A stretch of DNA of 64,000 nucleotides from Clostridia bacterium. GTDB taxonomy: Bacteria > Bacillota > Clostridia > TANB77 > CAG-508. The DNA lies in assembly GCA_017430135.1 (NCBI GenBank), contig JAFRNM010000006.1, positions 62,001 through 126,000 on the forward strand. Reading direction: 5' to 3'. This document shows positions 29,824 through 39,925 of this stretch, one piece after another (position 1 is the first letter of the stretch; each line of letters opens with the position of its first letter). Under the pieces are notes generated by a model. It was given only the letters and a program-made list of their open reading frames with translations. It ran no database searches and was not told where the DNA came from. The translations under genes and the position numbers were made by a program.

Positions 29824-32466
29824 TTATTTCCATTCAGAAAGAATCTGCTTTTTTGTAGCCCTTCTTTTTGTATTTATATTTTGCATTCTTGCTTTTAAAA
29901 GTTGTTTTCTTCCTTCTGCGCTTCTTGTATAAATTAATTCTACTTTTCCTATTTTATTTTTCCAGATATTTACAAAAAATTCTGATGTTTCTTTGTTTGT
30001 TCCAAATATTTTGGGAATATTGAAATATTTAGAAATTTTAGCTTTATTGGCAACAATTATATATCTTTGATTTTCAAATTTTGAAAATATTTCTGTTAAA
30101 CTTGTTACAAATAATGAGCTTTCTTGCATTGATGTTCCTTCAACACAAGATGATATATTTCCGAATTGATTTGTTATTTTTATTTTAGCTCTTTGTTCTT
30201 CAATGTAGCCTTTTTTCTTCATTGCTTCTAAAAGCACTTCTGAAATAACTTTCACAGTTTCCTCTGAATTAGATAATTTCTTTATTCTTTTTACATGATA
30301 AATTATATATCCCAATACTCCAGCTCCAACTATAGCAGTTATCCATCTTGGAATTATTCCAACTATTAATAAAATTATAATTGCAACAAAAATCCCTATA
30401 GCATTAACGAATTTTTTTGAAAATAGCCAATCTGAAGTAAATGCTGGAGGTTCTTCTAATTCTACTTGTTCCACCATTTTCATATTAACTTTCTTTTCTA
30501 CTGCATTTTCCCAAGACTTGAACATTTCCTCTCTATTATTAGATAATTGTTCCATTTTTTTGTTTATTTCATTTACCCTTTGTTGTGAAAATTCACCATC
30601 AAAATTGCCTAGTCTTTCTATTCCACTTGTTACTTCATTATTTTCATATCCTATTCCCGCAAAGGATTGAAATCTTCTTTTTAGTAAATTCACATCTGAA
30701 TTTTCAATTAAATTGTCTTTTTCTAAACTATCGCAAACACATACCAAATGCCAAATATTTGCTGTTTTATTTGGATTACTATTTGTACGTATTGCTCTAC
30801 CTCTCATTTGGTTTGAAAGCATAAATGAACCTACAAAAGTTGCTAAAATTAAGCTATTTATACTTGGCTCATCCCAGCCTTCTCCTAATAATGATTTTGT
30901 TCCTATTATTACTTGAATTTTTCCAATTTCAAATAATTTAGAAATACAATTCATTACATCATTTCTATCTTTTTCTGGCATTGTTATTTCAACATAGTTA
31001 TCATTTAAAGGAAATTCCTTTGTTTTTAACTTTTCTATGTTTATTTTATTTGTATCACATATATTGCATAATTCTCCAAATAATTCTTTAGGTATTGCAA
31101 ATATCCCTCCTGTTAGAATTGCCATTTTTAGATTTTCATATTTTGCTACTAATGTTTTAAAAATTGGCATTACTCCAATTTTGTCTATTGTAATTTCTTC
31201 AGTTGTACAATATTCTTTCCTTATGTAATCTGTTAAAATTACCATTCTCATTTCTTCTTGCAAATTTTCATGTTCAATTCTAACAATATCTACAATACTA
31301 TTTAATTTTCCAAGACTGTTTACAAAGTATTTTTGAATTGTTTTATTATCTCCTAAAGACAAGTTTTTCTTTTCTATTGCCCCTATGTTATTTAGCCTTT
31401 TTTCATATTCTGAAATTGTTTCTTCATGGTTTTCAAAATTTGCTCTATCTGTTATAAACACATTTTTAAATAATATTTCTAACCACTCTTGTGTAAGGCT
31501 TGGGAGTTGCTTATTGTGGCCTAGTATTTGAATATGTGCTGAACTTATTGGCACATTCGCACTTCTCAAGAATATTAACATACTTGAATAATATTCAGGA
31601 TTTTCTAAAATAGATTCTATATTATTATTTGGCGCTGTTATGAATTTATGATTATTTATGGCATTTATAAAGTTCTTATCTCTTTTTAAATCATTTATTA
31701 TTTCATTAAGTTGTTTATCATAATTTTTTATGTTTTCAAGTTCTTCGTCTGTTGGGTAATTGAAATATATGTAATCCTGATGTGGACATAAGTTTTTGGC
31801 TTTTACTAACTCTGGAACTGAAATTTCTTCATCAATTTCCCCACATAAACTAACATAATTATCCCAAATATTTTTTTCAACGTCATAAGGTGGAGTTGCA
31901 GTTAAAGCAATTATTTTGATGTCTCCTATTTTTTCTGTTACTTCTTTTAAACTTTTCCACCACTCTGCTTGTAAATGATGTGCTTCATCCAATACAAGTG
32001 TTGTTATCCCTTTATTTTTTATTTCTTGAACTATGTCATAAGTTTTTATTTGCTCTGTTGTTGTTTCATTTTCATCTTGTATTAAGTCATCTGTTTCCTC
32101 AAGTTCAGCCTCTTCATTTTTTATTTTCTTTTTCTTGTACGCATAGTGAAGTGCTTGATATGTTACAACATTAAAATATTTTAAATTATAAATATCTGTG
32201 CTAATCCAATCTGGAACCTCTTTAAAATCAGTAAATGTTGAAACAAATTTACTAATCCATTGTTTTTTTATTGTTACAGTTGGAGCAAAAATTATAACTG
32301 GTTTTCCAAGTCTTCTTGCAAGTTCTAGCCCTAAAATTGTTTTTCCAGAACCAGGCGCTGCTACTATATTTACTTTTCCATCACTTAAATGTTTATCTGC
32401 ATCTCTAAGCACTCTATCTTGATATGGTCTCCATGGATATTTGAATTTTATATTTTCATTAAACAT
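29824..32466 (-). CDS. DEAH-box superfamily 2 helicase with a predicted membrane segment
   Basis: An 880-aa SF2 helicase. Motif I is VAAPGSGKTILGLELARRL, motif II LVLDEAHHL, motif III ALTATPP, and a C-terminal helicase domain has GEGWDEPSIN and QMRGRAIR. Around residues 690-735 there are two hydrophobic segments (FVNAIGIFVAIIILLIVGII and a second), unusual for a helicase. The last ~140 residues are an unrecognised domain. It resembles type III restriction-like or UvrB-like ATPases with DNA translocation; a defence or DNA-metabolism role is inference. Confidence 0.8.
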   Translation of the reverse strand: MFNENIKFKYPWRPYQDRVLRDADKHLSDGKVNIVAAPGSGKTILGLELARRLGKPVIIFAPTVTIKKQWISKFVSTFTDFKEVPDWISTDIYNLKYFNVVTYQALHYAYKKKKIKNEEAELEETDDLIQDENETTTEQIKTYDIVQEIKNKGITTLVLDEAHHLQAEWWKSLKEVTEKIGDIKIIALTATPPYDVEKNIWDNYVSLCGEIDEEISVPELVKAKNLCPHQDYIYFNYPTDEELENIKNYDKQLNEIINDLKRDKNFINAINNHKFITAPNNNIESILENPEYYSSMLIFLRSANVPISSAHIQILGHNKQLPSLTQEWLEILFKNVFITDRANFENHEETISEYEKRLNNIGAIEKKNLSLGDNKTIQKYFVNSLGKLNSIVDIVRIEHENLQEEMRMVILTDYIRKEYCTTEEITIDKIGVMPIFKTLVAKYENLKMAILTGGIFAIPKELFGELCNICDTNKINIEKLKTKEFPLNDNYVEITMPEKDRNDVMNCISKLFEIGKIQVIIGTKSLLGEGWDEPSINSLILATFVGSFMLSNQMRGRAIRTNSNPNKTANIWHLVCVCDSLEKDNLIENSDVNLLKRRFQSFAGIGYENNEVTSGIERLGNFDGEFSQQRVNEINKKMEQLSNNREEMFKSWENAVEKKVNMKMVEQVELEEPPAFTSDWLFSKKFVNAIGIFVAIIILLIVGIIPRWITAIVGAGVLGYIIYHVKRIKKLSNSEETVKVISEVLLEAMKKKGYIEEQRAKIKITNQFGNISSCVEGTSMQESSLFVTSLTEIFSKFENQRYIIVANKAKISKYFNIPKIFGTNKETSEFFVNIWKNKIGKVELIYTRSAEGRKQLLKARMQNINTKRRATKKQILSEWK

Positions 32467-32486
32467 GTTTTATATTCCTTTTTATC

Positions 32487-35099
32487 CTATTTCATTTTTT
32501 CTTTTATTCTAACCAACGTATTTAGTGCATCAATTGGTGTTAGTTCATTTAGATTTACTTTGTCTAATTCATGAGCTATTTCTGCTAGCTTGAAATTGAA
32601 CATATCGAATTGTCCTTCTACTTGTTTTTTGTCCTTCTTTTCTTGGGCTTTTCCTGTAAGGACATTTTTGCGTTCAAGGCTTTTTAATATACTATCTGCT
32701 TTTTGAGTTACCTGTTTTGGTACACCTGCTAAGCGTGCAACATGAATCCCATAGCTTTCGTCTGTTCCACCCCTTACTATTTTTCTTAAGAAGATAATGT
32801 CTTCTCCTTTTTCTTTTACAGCAATTGAATAGTTTTTAACTCCTTCAAGTTTTTCCTCTAGTCCTATTAACTCATGGTAATGTGTTGCAAATAATGTTTT
32901 TGCCCCACATTTTTCCTTGTCTGATATATATTCTGCAACCGCCCATGCAATTGATAATCCATCATAAGTTGATGTTCCTCTTCCTATTTCATCTAGAATT
33001 ACCAAGCTATTTTGAGTTGCTTCTTTAAGGATTGTTGCAACTTCCATCATTTCTACCATAAATGTGCTTTGCCCCATTGATAAATCATCTGATGCTCCAA
33101 CTCTTGTAAAGATTTTATCTACAACGCCTATTTCCGCTTCTTCTGCCGGAACAAAACTTCCAACCTGAGCCATAAGCGTAATTAGAGCAACTTGTCTCAT
33201 ATATGTAGATTTACCTGCCATGTTTGGTCCAGTAATTATCGCAAGCCTGTTATCTCCTTCATCTAGAAATGTATCATTCTCAACAAATTCGCCCGTTCCA
33301 AGCATTTTTTCTATTACAGGGTGTCTTCCGTTTTTTATATTTATTGAACCTTGGTTATTTACCTTTGGCATGCAATAATTCATATCTTCTGCAACTACAG
33401 CAAATGATGTTAATACATCTAAAGTTGATACTATATTTGCAGACTTTTGAAGTCTTTTAACATTTTTTGCAATTTCTTCTCTTATCTCTACAAACGCGTT
33501 ATATTCTAGATTCACAATTCTTTCTGATGAGCCTAAAATTTGATTTTCCAATGTTTTTAATTCTTCTGTTATAAATCTTTCAGCATTTGTTAGAGTTTGC
33601 TTTCTTATAAATCTATCTGGCACTTGGTCTAGCCATGATTTTGTAACTTCAAAATAATATCCAAATACTTTGTTAAAGCTTATTTTTAAATTTTTAATTC
33701 CAGTAGCTTCTCTTTCTTTTGTTTCAAGTTCCACTAGCCATTGTTTGCCTTCTGTTGTAGCTCTTTTAAGCTTGTCTATTTCTTCATCATATCCTAGTTT
33801 TATTATTCCACCATCTTTTATTGTCATTGGTGGATCTTCTACTATTGCTTTTTCTATTAAGTCTTTAATATCTTGTAATTCATCCAAATTTTCAAAGCAT
33901 TGTTTTAAATACTCTTGCTTGCAATTTGAAAGAATTTGCTTTAACTCTGGAAGTTTTACAAGTGAATTCTTTAATGTTATCATATCTCTTGCATTTGCAT
34001 TACCATAAGCCATTTTTCCAGCTAAACGTTCAATATCATATACCTTTTTTAAGCTCTCTACTATATCTCCTCTTAGCATAATGCTATCTTTTAGTTCTTT
34101 TACTGCATTTAGCCTTTTGTTTATTTCTAAAACATCTATTAATGGATCATTTAGCCATCTTCTTAAAAGTCTTCCTCCCATTGAGGTTGAAGTTTTATCT
34201 AATACCCAAAGTAGAGTTCCTTTTTTAGATTTATCTCTCATTTTTTCAGTAATTTCAAGGTTCCTTCTTGCGCTTATATCTAATGACATGTATTTTGATA
34301 TATTATAAACTACTATTTTATTAATGTGGTCTAGACTTGTCATTTGAGTTTGCTCTATGTATTCTACTAAAGCATTTATTGAAGTAACTGCCATAGATTT
34401 GCTTTCTAAATCTTGAATTTCTTTTCCCGTGTTATCTAAAATTGTAAATCTATATTTTATTTTTTCTACATCATCTGTAAAAAATTTATCATTAAATTTT
34501 GTAATATATGCTGTAAAACGTTCTTTAATTTTTGCCATTTCCTCTGTGCAATCTGCCATCATTGAGTTTATTACTAATTCTGATGGCATATATCTTGCAA
34601 TTTCATCTAGTAAAAGCGCAAAATTTTGGTCATCTCTTATTTCTGCTGAATAGAATTCCCCTGTTGAAATGTCACAAACGCTTATGCCAAAGTAAATACC
34701 AGATTTGAAAATTGACATTATAAAATTGTTTTTTCTTTCTTCTAGCATGTTACTTTCTACAACAGTTCCAGGTGTTACTACACGAATTACACCTCTTTTT
34801 ACAATTCCTTTTGTTGTTTTTGGATCTTCTAATTGCTCACATATTGCTACTTTATACCCTTTTGCTATAAGTTTTGAAATATACATTTCTGCTGCATGAT
34901 GTGGAACTCCACACATTGGAGCTCTTTCCTCTTGTCCACATTCTTTTCCTGTTAATGTTATTTCAAGTTCTCTTGATGCTGTAATTGCATCATCAAAGAA
35001 CATCTCGTAAAAATCTCCTAATCTATAAAACAAGATGCAGTCTTTATATTGTTCTTTTGTTTCAAGATATTTCTGCATCATTGGTGAGTATTCCGCCAT
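32487..35099 (-). CDS. mutS: DNA mismatch repair protein MutS
   Basis: An 870-aa MutS. The mismatch-recognition domain has the F-x-E motif within RLGDFYEMFFDDA. Connector, core and clamp domains are followed by the ATPase with Walker A GPNMAGKSTYMRQ, Walker B VILDEIGRGTSTYDG and FATHYHEL. The length is normal. It recognises mismatches and starts repair with MutL, which is not in this window. Confidence 0.98.
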   Translation of the reverse strand: MAEYSPMMQKYLETKEQYKDCILFYRLGDFYEMFFDDAITASRELEITLTGKECGQEERAPMCGVPHHAAEMYISKLIAKGYKVAICEQLEDPKTTKGIVKRGVIRVVTPGTVVESNMLEERKNNFIMSIFKSGIYFGISVCDISTGEFYSAEIRDDQNFALLLDEIARYMPSELVINSMMADCTEEMAKIKERFTAYITKFNDKFFTDDVEKIKYRFTILDNTGKEIQDLESKSMAVTSINALVEYIEQTQMTSLDHINKIVVYNISKYMSLDISARRNLEITEKMRDKSKKGTLLWVLDKTSTSMGGRLLRRWLNDPLIDVLEINKRLNAVKELKDSIMLRGDIVESLKKVYDIERLAGKMAYGNANARDMITLKNSLVKLPELKQILSNCKQEYLKQCFENLDELQDIKDLIEKAIVEDPPMTIKDGGIIKLGYDEEIDKLKRATTEGKQWLVELETKEREATGIKNLKISFNKVFGYYFEVTKSWLDQVPDRFIRKQTLTNAERFITEELKTLENQILGSSERIVNLEYNAFVEIREEIAKNVKRLQKSANIVSTLDVLTSFAVVAEDMNYCMPKVNNQGSINIKNGRHPVIEKMLGTGEFVENDTFLDEGDNRLAIITGPNMAGKSTYMRQVALITLMAQVGSFVPAEEAEIGVVDKIFTRVGASDDLSMGQSTFMVEMMEVATILKEATQNSLVILDEIGRGTSTYDGLSIAWAVAEYISDKEKCGAKTLFATHYHELIGLEEKLEGVKNYSIAVKEKGEDIIFLRKIVRGGTDESYGIHVARLAGVPKQVTQKADSILKSLERKNVLTGKAQEKKDKKQVEGQFDMFNFKLAEIAHELDKVNLNELTPIDALNTLVRIKEKMK

Positions 35100-35218
35100 T
35101 TCTTTATCCTTCTTTCCGTTGTAATATACAACTTTTTCTTTACTTTTTATTCTGACTTATTCTAATATATTTTAACAAATTTTGCAATATGATAAATAAT
35201 TTATTTTAAAAAGAAAAC

Positions 35219-35248
35219 AAAAAAATCTCAATAAATTGAGATTTTTTG
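35219..35248 (-). terminator. Terminator after tsf
   Basis: AAATCTCAAT AAATT GAGATTTTTT with a T run on the minus strand lies just after the tsf stop codon and ends the rpsB-tsf transcript. Confidence 0.85.
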
Positions 35249-35253
35249 TTACT

Positions 35254-36132
35254 TTATTTTAATTGATTCATAACTTCTTCAGCAAAGTTTTCTTCTTTTT
35301 TCTCGATTCCTTCACCTTTTTCGAATCTTGCAAATTCTACAACTTCTGCATCTTTTTCTTTTAATAGTTGTTCGATTTTTATATCTGGATTTTTAACAAA
35401 TTCTTGCTCTACTAAACAGATTTCTCCGTAGAATTTGTTTATTCTTCCTTCAACTATTCTTTCTGCAATAGCTTCTGGTTTACCTTCGTTCATTGTTTGA
35501 GCTTTTAGAATTTCTTTTTCTTTAGCTACTCTATCAGCTGGAACTTGGTCTCTTGTAACAAATTCAGCTCTTGCGGCTGCTATTTGCATACATAAGTCTT
35601 TTGCAACTTCTGATGTTCCTTTTTTCATGTTTACTAGAACTGCTATTTTTCCATCTCCGTGGATGTATTTTTCAACTAATCCTTCAGCTTCAAATCTAGC
35701 AAATCTTCTAATATTTAAGTTTTCTCCTATTGTTGCTATTTTTTCTATTAATACTTCGTTAACAGTTTTACCAGCTACTGCAATTGATTTTTGTGCCAAT
35801 AATTCTTCTACTGTTGCAGGATTTTTTTCAACAACTTGTCTTGCAACATCTGCTACGAATTTTTTGAATTCTTCATTTTTTGCAACGAAGTCTGTTTCTG
35901 AGTTTACTTCTACTATTGCACCTATTTTTCCATCAGCTGAAATATATCCTTCAACTAATCCTTCTGCTGCTACTCTTCCAGATTTTTTAGCTGCTTTGGC
36001 TATTCCTCTTTCTCTTAATAAGTCAATAGCTTTTTCCATATCTCCATCTGTTTCTGTTAAAACTTTTTTGCAGTCCATCATTCCTGCACCTGTTTTTTCT
36101 CTTAATTCTTTAACTAAGCTTGCTGATACCAT
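35254..36132 (-). CDS. tsf: Elongation factor Ts
   Basis: A 292-aa protein with the N-terminal UBA-like domain (LVKELREKTGAGMMDCKKVL), the TDFVAKNEEF core motif that opens EF-Tu, and a duplicated core domain. It recycles EF-Tu-GDP. It lies 72 bp after rpsB, the universal arrangement, and is followed by a terminator. Confidence 0.97.
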   Translation of the reverse strand: MVSASLVKELREKTGAGMMDCKKVLTETDGDMEKAIDLLRERGIAKAAKKSGRVAAEGLVEGYISADGKIGAIVEVNSETDFVAKNEEFKKFVADVARQVVEKNPATVEELLAQKSIAVAGKTVNEVLIEKIATIGENLNIRRFARFEAEGLVEKYIHGDGKIAVLVNMKKGTSEVAKDLCMQIAAARAEFVTRDQVPADRVAKEKEILKAQTMNEGKPEAIAERIVEGRINKFYGEICLVEQEFVKNPDIKIEQLLKEKDAEVVEFARFEKGEGIEKKEENFAEEVMNQLK

Positions 36133-36204
36133 TTTATAATTCCTCCCTTATTTTAAATAATCGCCGCCAAAATACGTTTTCTGCCGACGATTATTGTTTT
36201 ATTA

Positions 36205-36969
36205 TTATTCTTCTTCAGCTGCAACAACTTGTTCCATGCTTTCGATTTCTTCTTCTACATCTTGTTCTTGAGTTCTTTCAAAGCTTTCACCTTGATTTCC
36301 TTCAATTACAGCATCTGCCATAGCATCTGCTATTAATTTTACTGCACGGATTGCGTCATCATTTCCAGGTATGCAGTAATCTACATCTTCTGGATTGCAG
36401 TTTGTATCTACTAAACCTACAACTGGTATGTTTAATTTTCTAGCTTCTAATATAGCTATTCTTTCTTTTTTAGGATCTACTAAGAATATAACTCCAGGTA
36501 GTTCTGTCATTTCTTTGATTCCACCTAAGTTCTTTTCTAGTTTTTCCATTTCTTTCTTTAATAGAATTACTTCTTTTTTAGGTAAAACATCAAATGTACC
36601 ATCTTCTTGCATTGTTTCTAAGTCTTTTAATCTTTGAATTCTTTTTTGAATTGTATCAAAGTTTGTTAGCATTCCTCCTAACCATCTTTGATCAACATAG
36701 TACATTCCGCACTTGATTGCTGCATCTTTCATGCATTCTTGTGCTTGTTTTTTAGTTCCTACAAATAGAACTTTCTTTCCTTCTTCTGCTTGTGATTTTA
36801 TAAAATCATAAGCTTCATCTAATTTTCTAGATGTTTTTTGTAAATCGATGATATGGATACCATTTCTAGCTTGGAATATGTATTCAGCCATTCTAGGATC
36901 CCATCTTCTTGTTTGATGTCCAAAGTGAACACCAGCTTCAAGTAATTGTTTCATTGCAACTACTGCCAT
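36205..36969 (-). CDS. rpsB: 30S ribosomal protein S2
   Basis: A 254-aa S2 protein with [20 protein letters not shown] at the N-terminus, [20 protein letters not shown] and [25 protein letters not shown]. The C-terminus is acidic. It is co-transcribed with tsf. The ~180 bp upstream to the tRNA-Leu promoter holds no gene I can support. Confidence 0.98.
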   Translation of the reverse strand: MAVVAMKQLLEAGVHFGHQTRRWDPRMAEYIFQARNGIHIIDLQKTSRKLDEAYDFIKSQAEEGKKVLFVGTKKQAQECMKDAAIKCGMYYVDQRWLGGMLTNFDTIQKRIQRLKDLETMQEDGTFDVLPKKEVILLKKEMEKLEKNLGGIKEMTELPGVIFLVDPKKERIAILEARKLNIPVVGLVDTNCNPEDVDYCIPGNDDAIRAVKLIADAMADAVIEGNQGESFERTQEQDVEEEIESMEQVVAAEEE

Positions 36970-37149
36970 TTTAAATTCCTCCCTTTTTTGTTATTTCACC
37001 CACAAATTTCAACATTTATCAGGACCTATATCTTTTAGGCACTTCCCTTCAAACTCCATTTGTGTGATTAATACGCAAATAATTATAACAAAAAAAATAC
37101 TTTAAATCAAGTCTTTTTAAAATTTTTTTAATTTTTTTTTAATTTTGTA

Positions 37150-37178
37150 TTGACAAATCTTTTTAATGATATTATAAT
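37150..37178 (+). promoter_or_regulatory. SigA-type promoter of tRNA-Leu(UAA)
   Basis: TTGACA (37150-37155) and TATAAT (37173-37178) are perfect consensus boxes with a 17-bp spacer, 40 bp upstream of the tRNA. Confidence 0.9.
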
Positions 37179-37218
37179 AACAATTGTCGTTAGGACAAAC
37201 CAGTTCATATAATGATAT

Positions 37219-37306
37219 GCAGATGTGGCGGAACTGGTAGACGCACAGGACTTAAAATCCTGCGGTTGAATAAACCATGCCGGTTCGATTCCGGCCATCT
37301 GCACCA
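37219..37306 (+). tRNA. tRNA-Leu(UAA)
   Basis: A class II tRNA with acceptor stem GCAGATG/CATCTGC, discriminator A and encoded CCA. The anticodon stem CAGGA/TCCTG frames loop CTTAAAA, giving anticodon TAA. A long variable arm and GGTTCGATT T-loop are present. Its 3' end is the attachment site of the integrative element, which separates it from its original terminator at 51804-51837. Confidence 0.97.
37296..37306 (+). repeat. Left attachment repeat
   Basis: CATCTGCACCA, the 3' end of tRNA-Leu(UAA) including CCA, is repeated at 51793-51803. Confidence 0.85.
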
Positions 37307-37376
37307 TTTTTAGGGGTTTTTAAGGTATATTATATAGAGTATCATACAGCTACTCACAATAACACTGAATACCCCA

Positions 37377-37408
37377 AATACTCTCTCTTATGGGAGTATT
37401 TTTTTTGC
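37377..37408 (+). terminator. Terminator at the left end of the element
   Basis: AATACTC...GAGTATT hairpin followed by a run of eight T. It probably replaces the lost tRNA terminator after integration. Confidence 0.65.
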
Positions 37409-37591
37409 CCAAAATTCATTTTATTATCATACAGTAGTACACATTATTATACAGAGTGGGTCCCCTATTGGTAGTCCCACCATTTTAAACGGTATGAAAT
37501 ATATGTCTATATAAGTTGTATAAAACAGTAATATATGATATAGTGTTAATAAATAAATAGTAAGTTATTGTTGAGATTGGAGATGTTAATT

Positions 37592-38224
37592 ATGGCTTTT
37601 GATTTTAAGAAAGAGTATAAAGAGTTTTATATGCCTAAAAATAAACCAAGTATTGTAGAAGTTCCTAAAATGAATTATATTGCAGTAAGAGGAACAGGAA
37701 ATCCAAATGAAGAAAACGGAGATTATCAAAATACAATAGGTTTATTATATGGAATTGCTTATACAATAAAGATGAGTTACAAAGGAACTCATAAAATAGA
37801 TGGATTTTTTGAATACGTTGTTCCACCACTTGAGGGATTTTGGTGGCAAGATGGAATTGATGGAATTGATTACAATAACAAAGAGAAATTTAATTTTATA
37901 TCTATTATTAGATTACCAGATTTTGTAACAAAACCAGACTTCGACTGGGCTATTGATGAGGCAACAAAGAAGAAAAAGCAAGATTTTTCTAGAGTTGAAT
38001 TCCTAACTTATGATGAAGGATTATGTGTTCAATGTATGCACAATGGTTCTTATGATAATGAACCTGAAACAGTTAATTTAATGCACGAGTATATGAAAGA
38101 AAATGATTATGAATTAGATATAACAAATAAAAGATTTCATCACGAAATTTATTTAAGCGACCCTAGAAAATGTGATATTAGTAAGTTAAAAACCGTTATA
38201 AGACACCCAATAAAGAAAGTATAG
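37592..38224 (+). CDS. GyrI-like small-molecule-binding protein
   Basis: A 210-aa protein with the GyrI-like fold signature: KPSIVEVPKMNYIAVRGTG, an FFEYVVPPLEGFWW core and RFHHEIYLSDPRK near the end. Members bind small molecules, and some inhibit gyrase or act as detoxifying or regulatory proteins. The ATG at 37592 follows GGAG by nine bases; an upstream ATG at 37568 is in frame but less well placed. It is cargo at the left end of the element. Confidence 0.8.
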   Translation: MAFDFKKEYKEFYMPKNKPSIVEVPKMNYIAVRGTGNPNEENGDYQNTIGLLYGIAYTIKMSYKGTHKIDGFFEYVVPPLEGFWWQDGIDGIDYNNKEKFNFISIIRLPDFVTKPDFDWAIDEATKKKKQDFSRVEFLTYDEGLCVQCMHNGSYDNEPETVNLMHEYMKENDYELDITNKRFHHEIYLSDPRKCDISKLKTVIRHPIKKV

Positions 38225-38236
38225 GAGTGGTAAATT

Positions 38237-38536
38237 ATGGCAACATCTAAAGAATATAAAGATTTCATATTAGAGCAATTAGAATTATTAAATAATATAA
38301 CTTGCAAAGCAATGATGGGAGAATACTTATTATATTATAATAATGTTCTCTTTGGGGGCATATATGATAACAGACTACTTGTAAAAATAGTTGATACCAA
38401 TAAAAAGTATAATATGCAAGAGCAATTACCCTATGAAAATGCAAAGCCAATGTATTTAGTTGATGATATTGAAAATAAAGAACTATTAAAAGAAATTGTA
38501 ATTGAAACTTGCAAAGGTTTACCAATTAAAAAATAA
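38237..38536 (+). CDS. TfoX N-terminal domain protein
   Basis: A 99-aa protein with the TfoX/Sxy N-terminal pattern: SKEYKDFILEQL, KAMMGEYLLYYNNVLFGGIYDNRLLVK, then a MYLVDD segment. Stand-alone TfoX_N proteins are common in Firmicutes and often neighbour GyrI-like genes; their role is not established. It starts 13 bp after the GyrI-like gene with a shared transcript and is followed by a hairpin terminator. Confidence 0.85.
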   Translation: MATSKEYKDFILEQLELLNNITCKAMMGEYLLYYNNVLFGGIYDNRLLVKIVDTNKKYNMQEQLPYENAKPMYLVDDIENKELLKEIVIETCKGLPIKK

Positions 38537-38542
38537 ATATTC

Positions 38543-38570
38543 AAGGCACCAATTATAAGGTGTCTTTTAT
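38543..38570 (+). terminator. Terminator after the TfoX-like gene
   Basis: AAGGCACC AATTATAA GGTGTCTT followed by a T-rich stretch. Confidence 0.75.
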
Positions 38571-38653
38571 TATGTCTAAAACTACTAGAACTGGAACTAT
38601 ACCCCCACAAAGAATAATAATTAAAGCAAATCTATATAGAAAGGGGGCGAATT

Positions 38654-39097
38654 ATGTCAGAAGACCTAAAGGAATTACAAAAGAATGAGGCTTTAAACCG
38701 ATTAAGAATATTACAAATGAATTATGAACTACTAGAGAATGTAGTATCAGAATTTGAACAAGACAATAAGCTATACTATTCAGAATACATAAATCAAAAT
38801 ATGCAAGGAATTCTATACTATATAGACAATAAAGAAGAATTTACAAATGCTATTAAGGAATTCGAGGAGAAACACCAAGCAAAAGTATATCACGCAATAC
38901 TAACACCTCTAACCTATGGCAGAATGTTAAGCTTATTATATGTAAGCCAATATACAGAAGAATGGCAGAGAGATAGAAACGAACTGTCTGAGGGACTACC
39001 TCTAGCTTATTGTATGAATTTAGATGATGATACAATGTCAGAATTTGGAGGAATACAAATAGAAAAAGCTAATGGAGGTATAACTAGAATAGCATAG
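38654..39097 (+). CDS. Conserved element protein of unknown function
   Basis: A 147-aa soluble protein. The N-terminus (ELQKNEALNRLRILQMNYEL) is helical, and the middle has YHAILTPLTYGRMLSLLYVSQYTEEW and a C-terminal SEFGGIQIEKANGGITRIA motif. This pattern is familiar from Clostridia integrative elements, but no function is known. A run of GGGGG just before the ATG could pair with CCCCC at 38602-38606 and mask the ribosome site. Confidence 0.6.
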   Translation: MSEDLKELQKNEALNRLRILQMNYELLENVVSEFEQDNKLYYSEYINQNMQGILYYIDNKEEFTNAIKEFEEKHQAKVYHAILTPLTYGRMLSLLYVSQYTEEWQRDRNELSEGLPLAYCMNLDDDTMSEFGGIQIEKANGGITRIA

Positions 39098-39109
39098 AAA
39101 GGTGGAATT

Positions 39110-39377
39110 ATGGAGAATGATAGTGCAATACTAGAGTTATATGAGTATGTGCAAATGAACAAAACCAATAGTAAGGAATATGTTAGATTATTAAGAAAAT
39201 TTATTCAAGCAAGAGAAGAATTTGACAAAACACTTATAGACGAACAAAAAGAGAATTTAGAGAAGTTGCTAGTTCTAAATGGAGATGTTCACGGACAAGA
39301 ATTTCAAGAATATTTCATAGCACGGATTTTCACTTGCTACAAAACTAATGACAGAAGTATTTGCAAAGAATGAATAA
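39110..39377 (+). CDS. DUF6809-like protein, needs +1 shift at CGG
   Basis: Conventional reading ends at 39373 with a C-terminus unlike its relatives. Skipping the C of in-frame CGG at 39323-39325 gives an 88-aa protein ending EYFIA-GFSLATKLMTEVFAKNE, which matches my memory of the DUF6809 ending (GF-LATKLM-E-F). The frame change moves the stop to 39375-39377, exactly at the following terminator. It has a short helical N-terminus (LYEYVQMNKTNSKEYVRLL). Function is unknown; the family is common in Clostridia mobile elements. Confidence 0.78.
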
Positions 39378-39383
39378 TAAAAT

Positions 39384-39428
39384 AAGCCCTTATGTAAGAA
39401 GTATATAATACTTAATCATAAAGGGCTT
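39384..39428. terminator. Bidirectional terminator
   Basis: AAGCCCTTATG and CATAAAGGGCTT form the stem between the convergent DUF6809-like and XRE genes. Confidence 0.85.
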
Positions 39429-39443
39429 GTTATATATGAACAA

Positions 39444-39803
39444 CTAATTATCACTTTTGCTATTGAATATATAATCTACTAATGCAGAAACAATTTGTCT
39501 ATCATCATTTTCAAGTAGAGCAACAGATTTCATAAGTTCAGTATTATCTGTTGGAGTATCTGCAGTAATTAAACCTTTAAATATAACAGATACATCTACT
39601 TTTAAGGCATTACAAATTAATGTAATAGTAGTTAAACTAGCACCACTATCTCCTCTTTCTATAAGTGAGATAAAATTAGTAGATAAACCAGTAGTTTCAG
39701 CTAACATTTGTTGTGTCATTCCACGTAATAATCTAGCTTGTTTAATGTTTTTACCAATAGCACGTAATACTTCAGCTTTATCTCTATTTTGTGAATCTTC
39801 CAT
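39444..39803 (-). CDS. XRE-family repressor of the element
   Basis: A 119-aa protein with a lambda-repressor-like helix-turn-helix at residues ~15-70 (IKQARLLRGMTQQMLAETTGLSTNFISLIERG) and a short helical C-terminus. A GGAGG site precedes the ATG. It is divergent from the MBL/DnaB-like gene with 122 bp between them, so it probably controls that promoter and perhaps lysogeny-like maintenance. Confidence 0.88.
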   Translation of the reverse strand: MEDSQNRDKAEVLRAIGKNIKQARLLRGMTQQMLAETTGLSTNFISLIERGDSGASLTTITLICNALKVDVSVIFKGLITADTPTDNTELMKSVALLENDDRQIVSALVDYIFNSKSDN

Positions 39804-39925
39804 AAAACCTACCTCCTACTAGAATTTTACTAACAATGGTACTGTAATAAAAGAAAATAATTCTTTAATTACTATAACCAATACTTGAAATAATAAACAA
39901 TAAGTGATAGAATGGAGATGATAAA

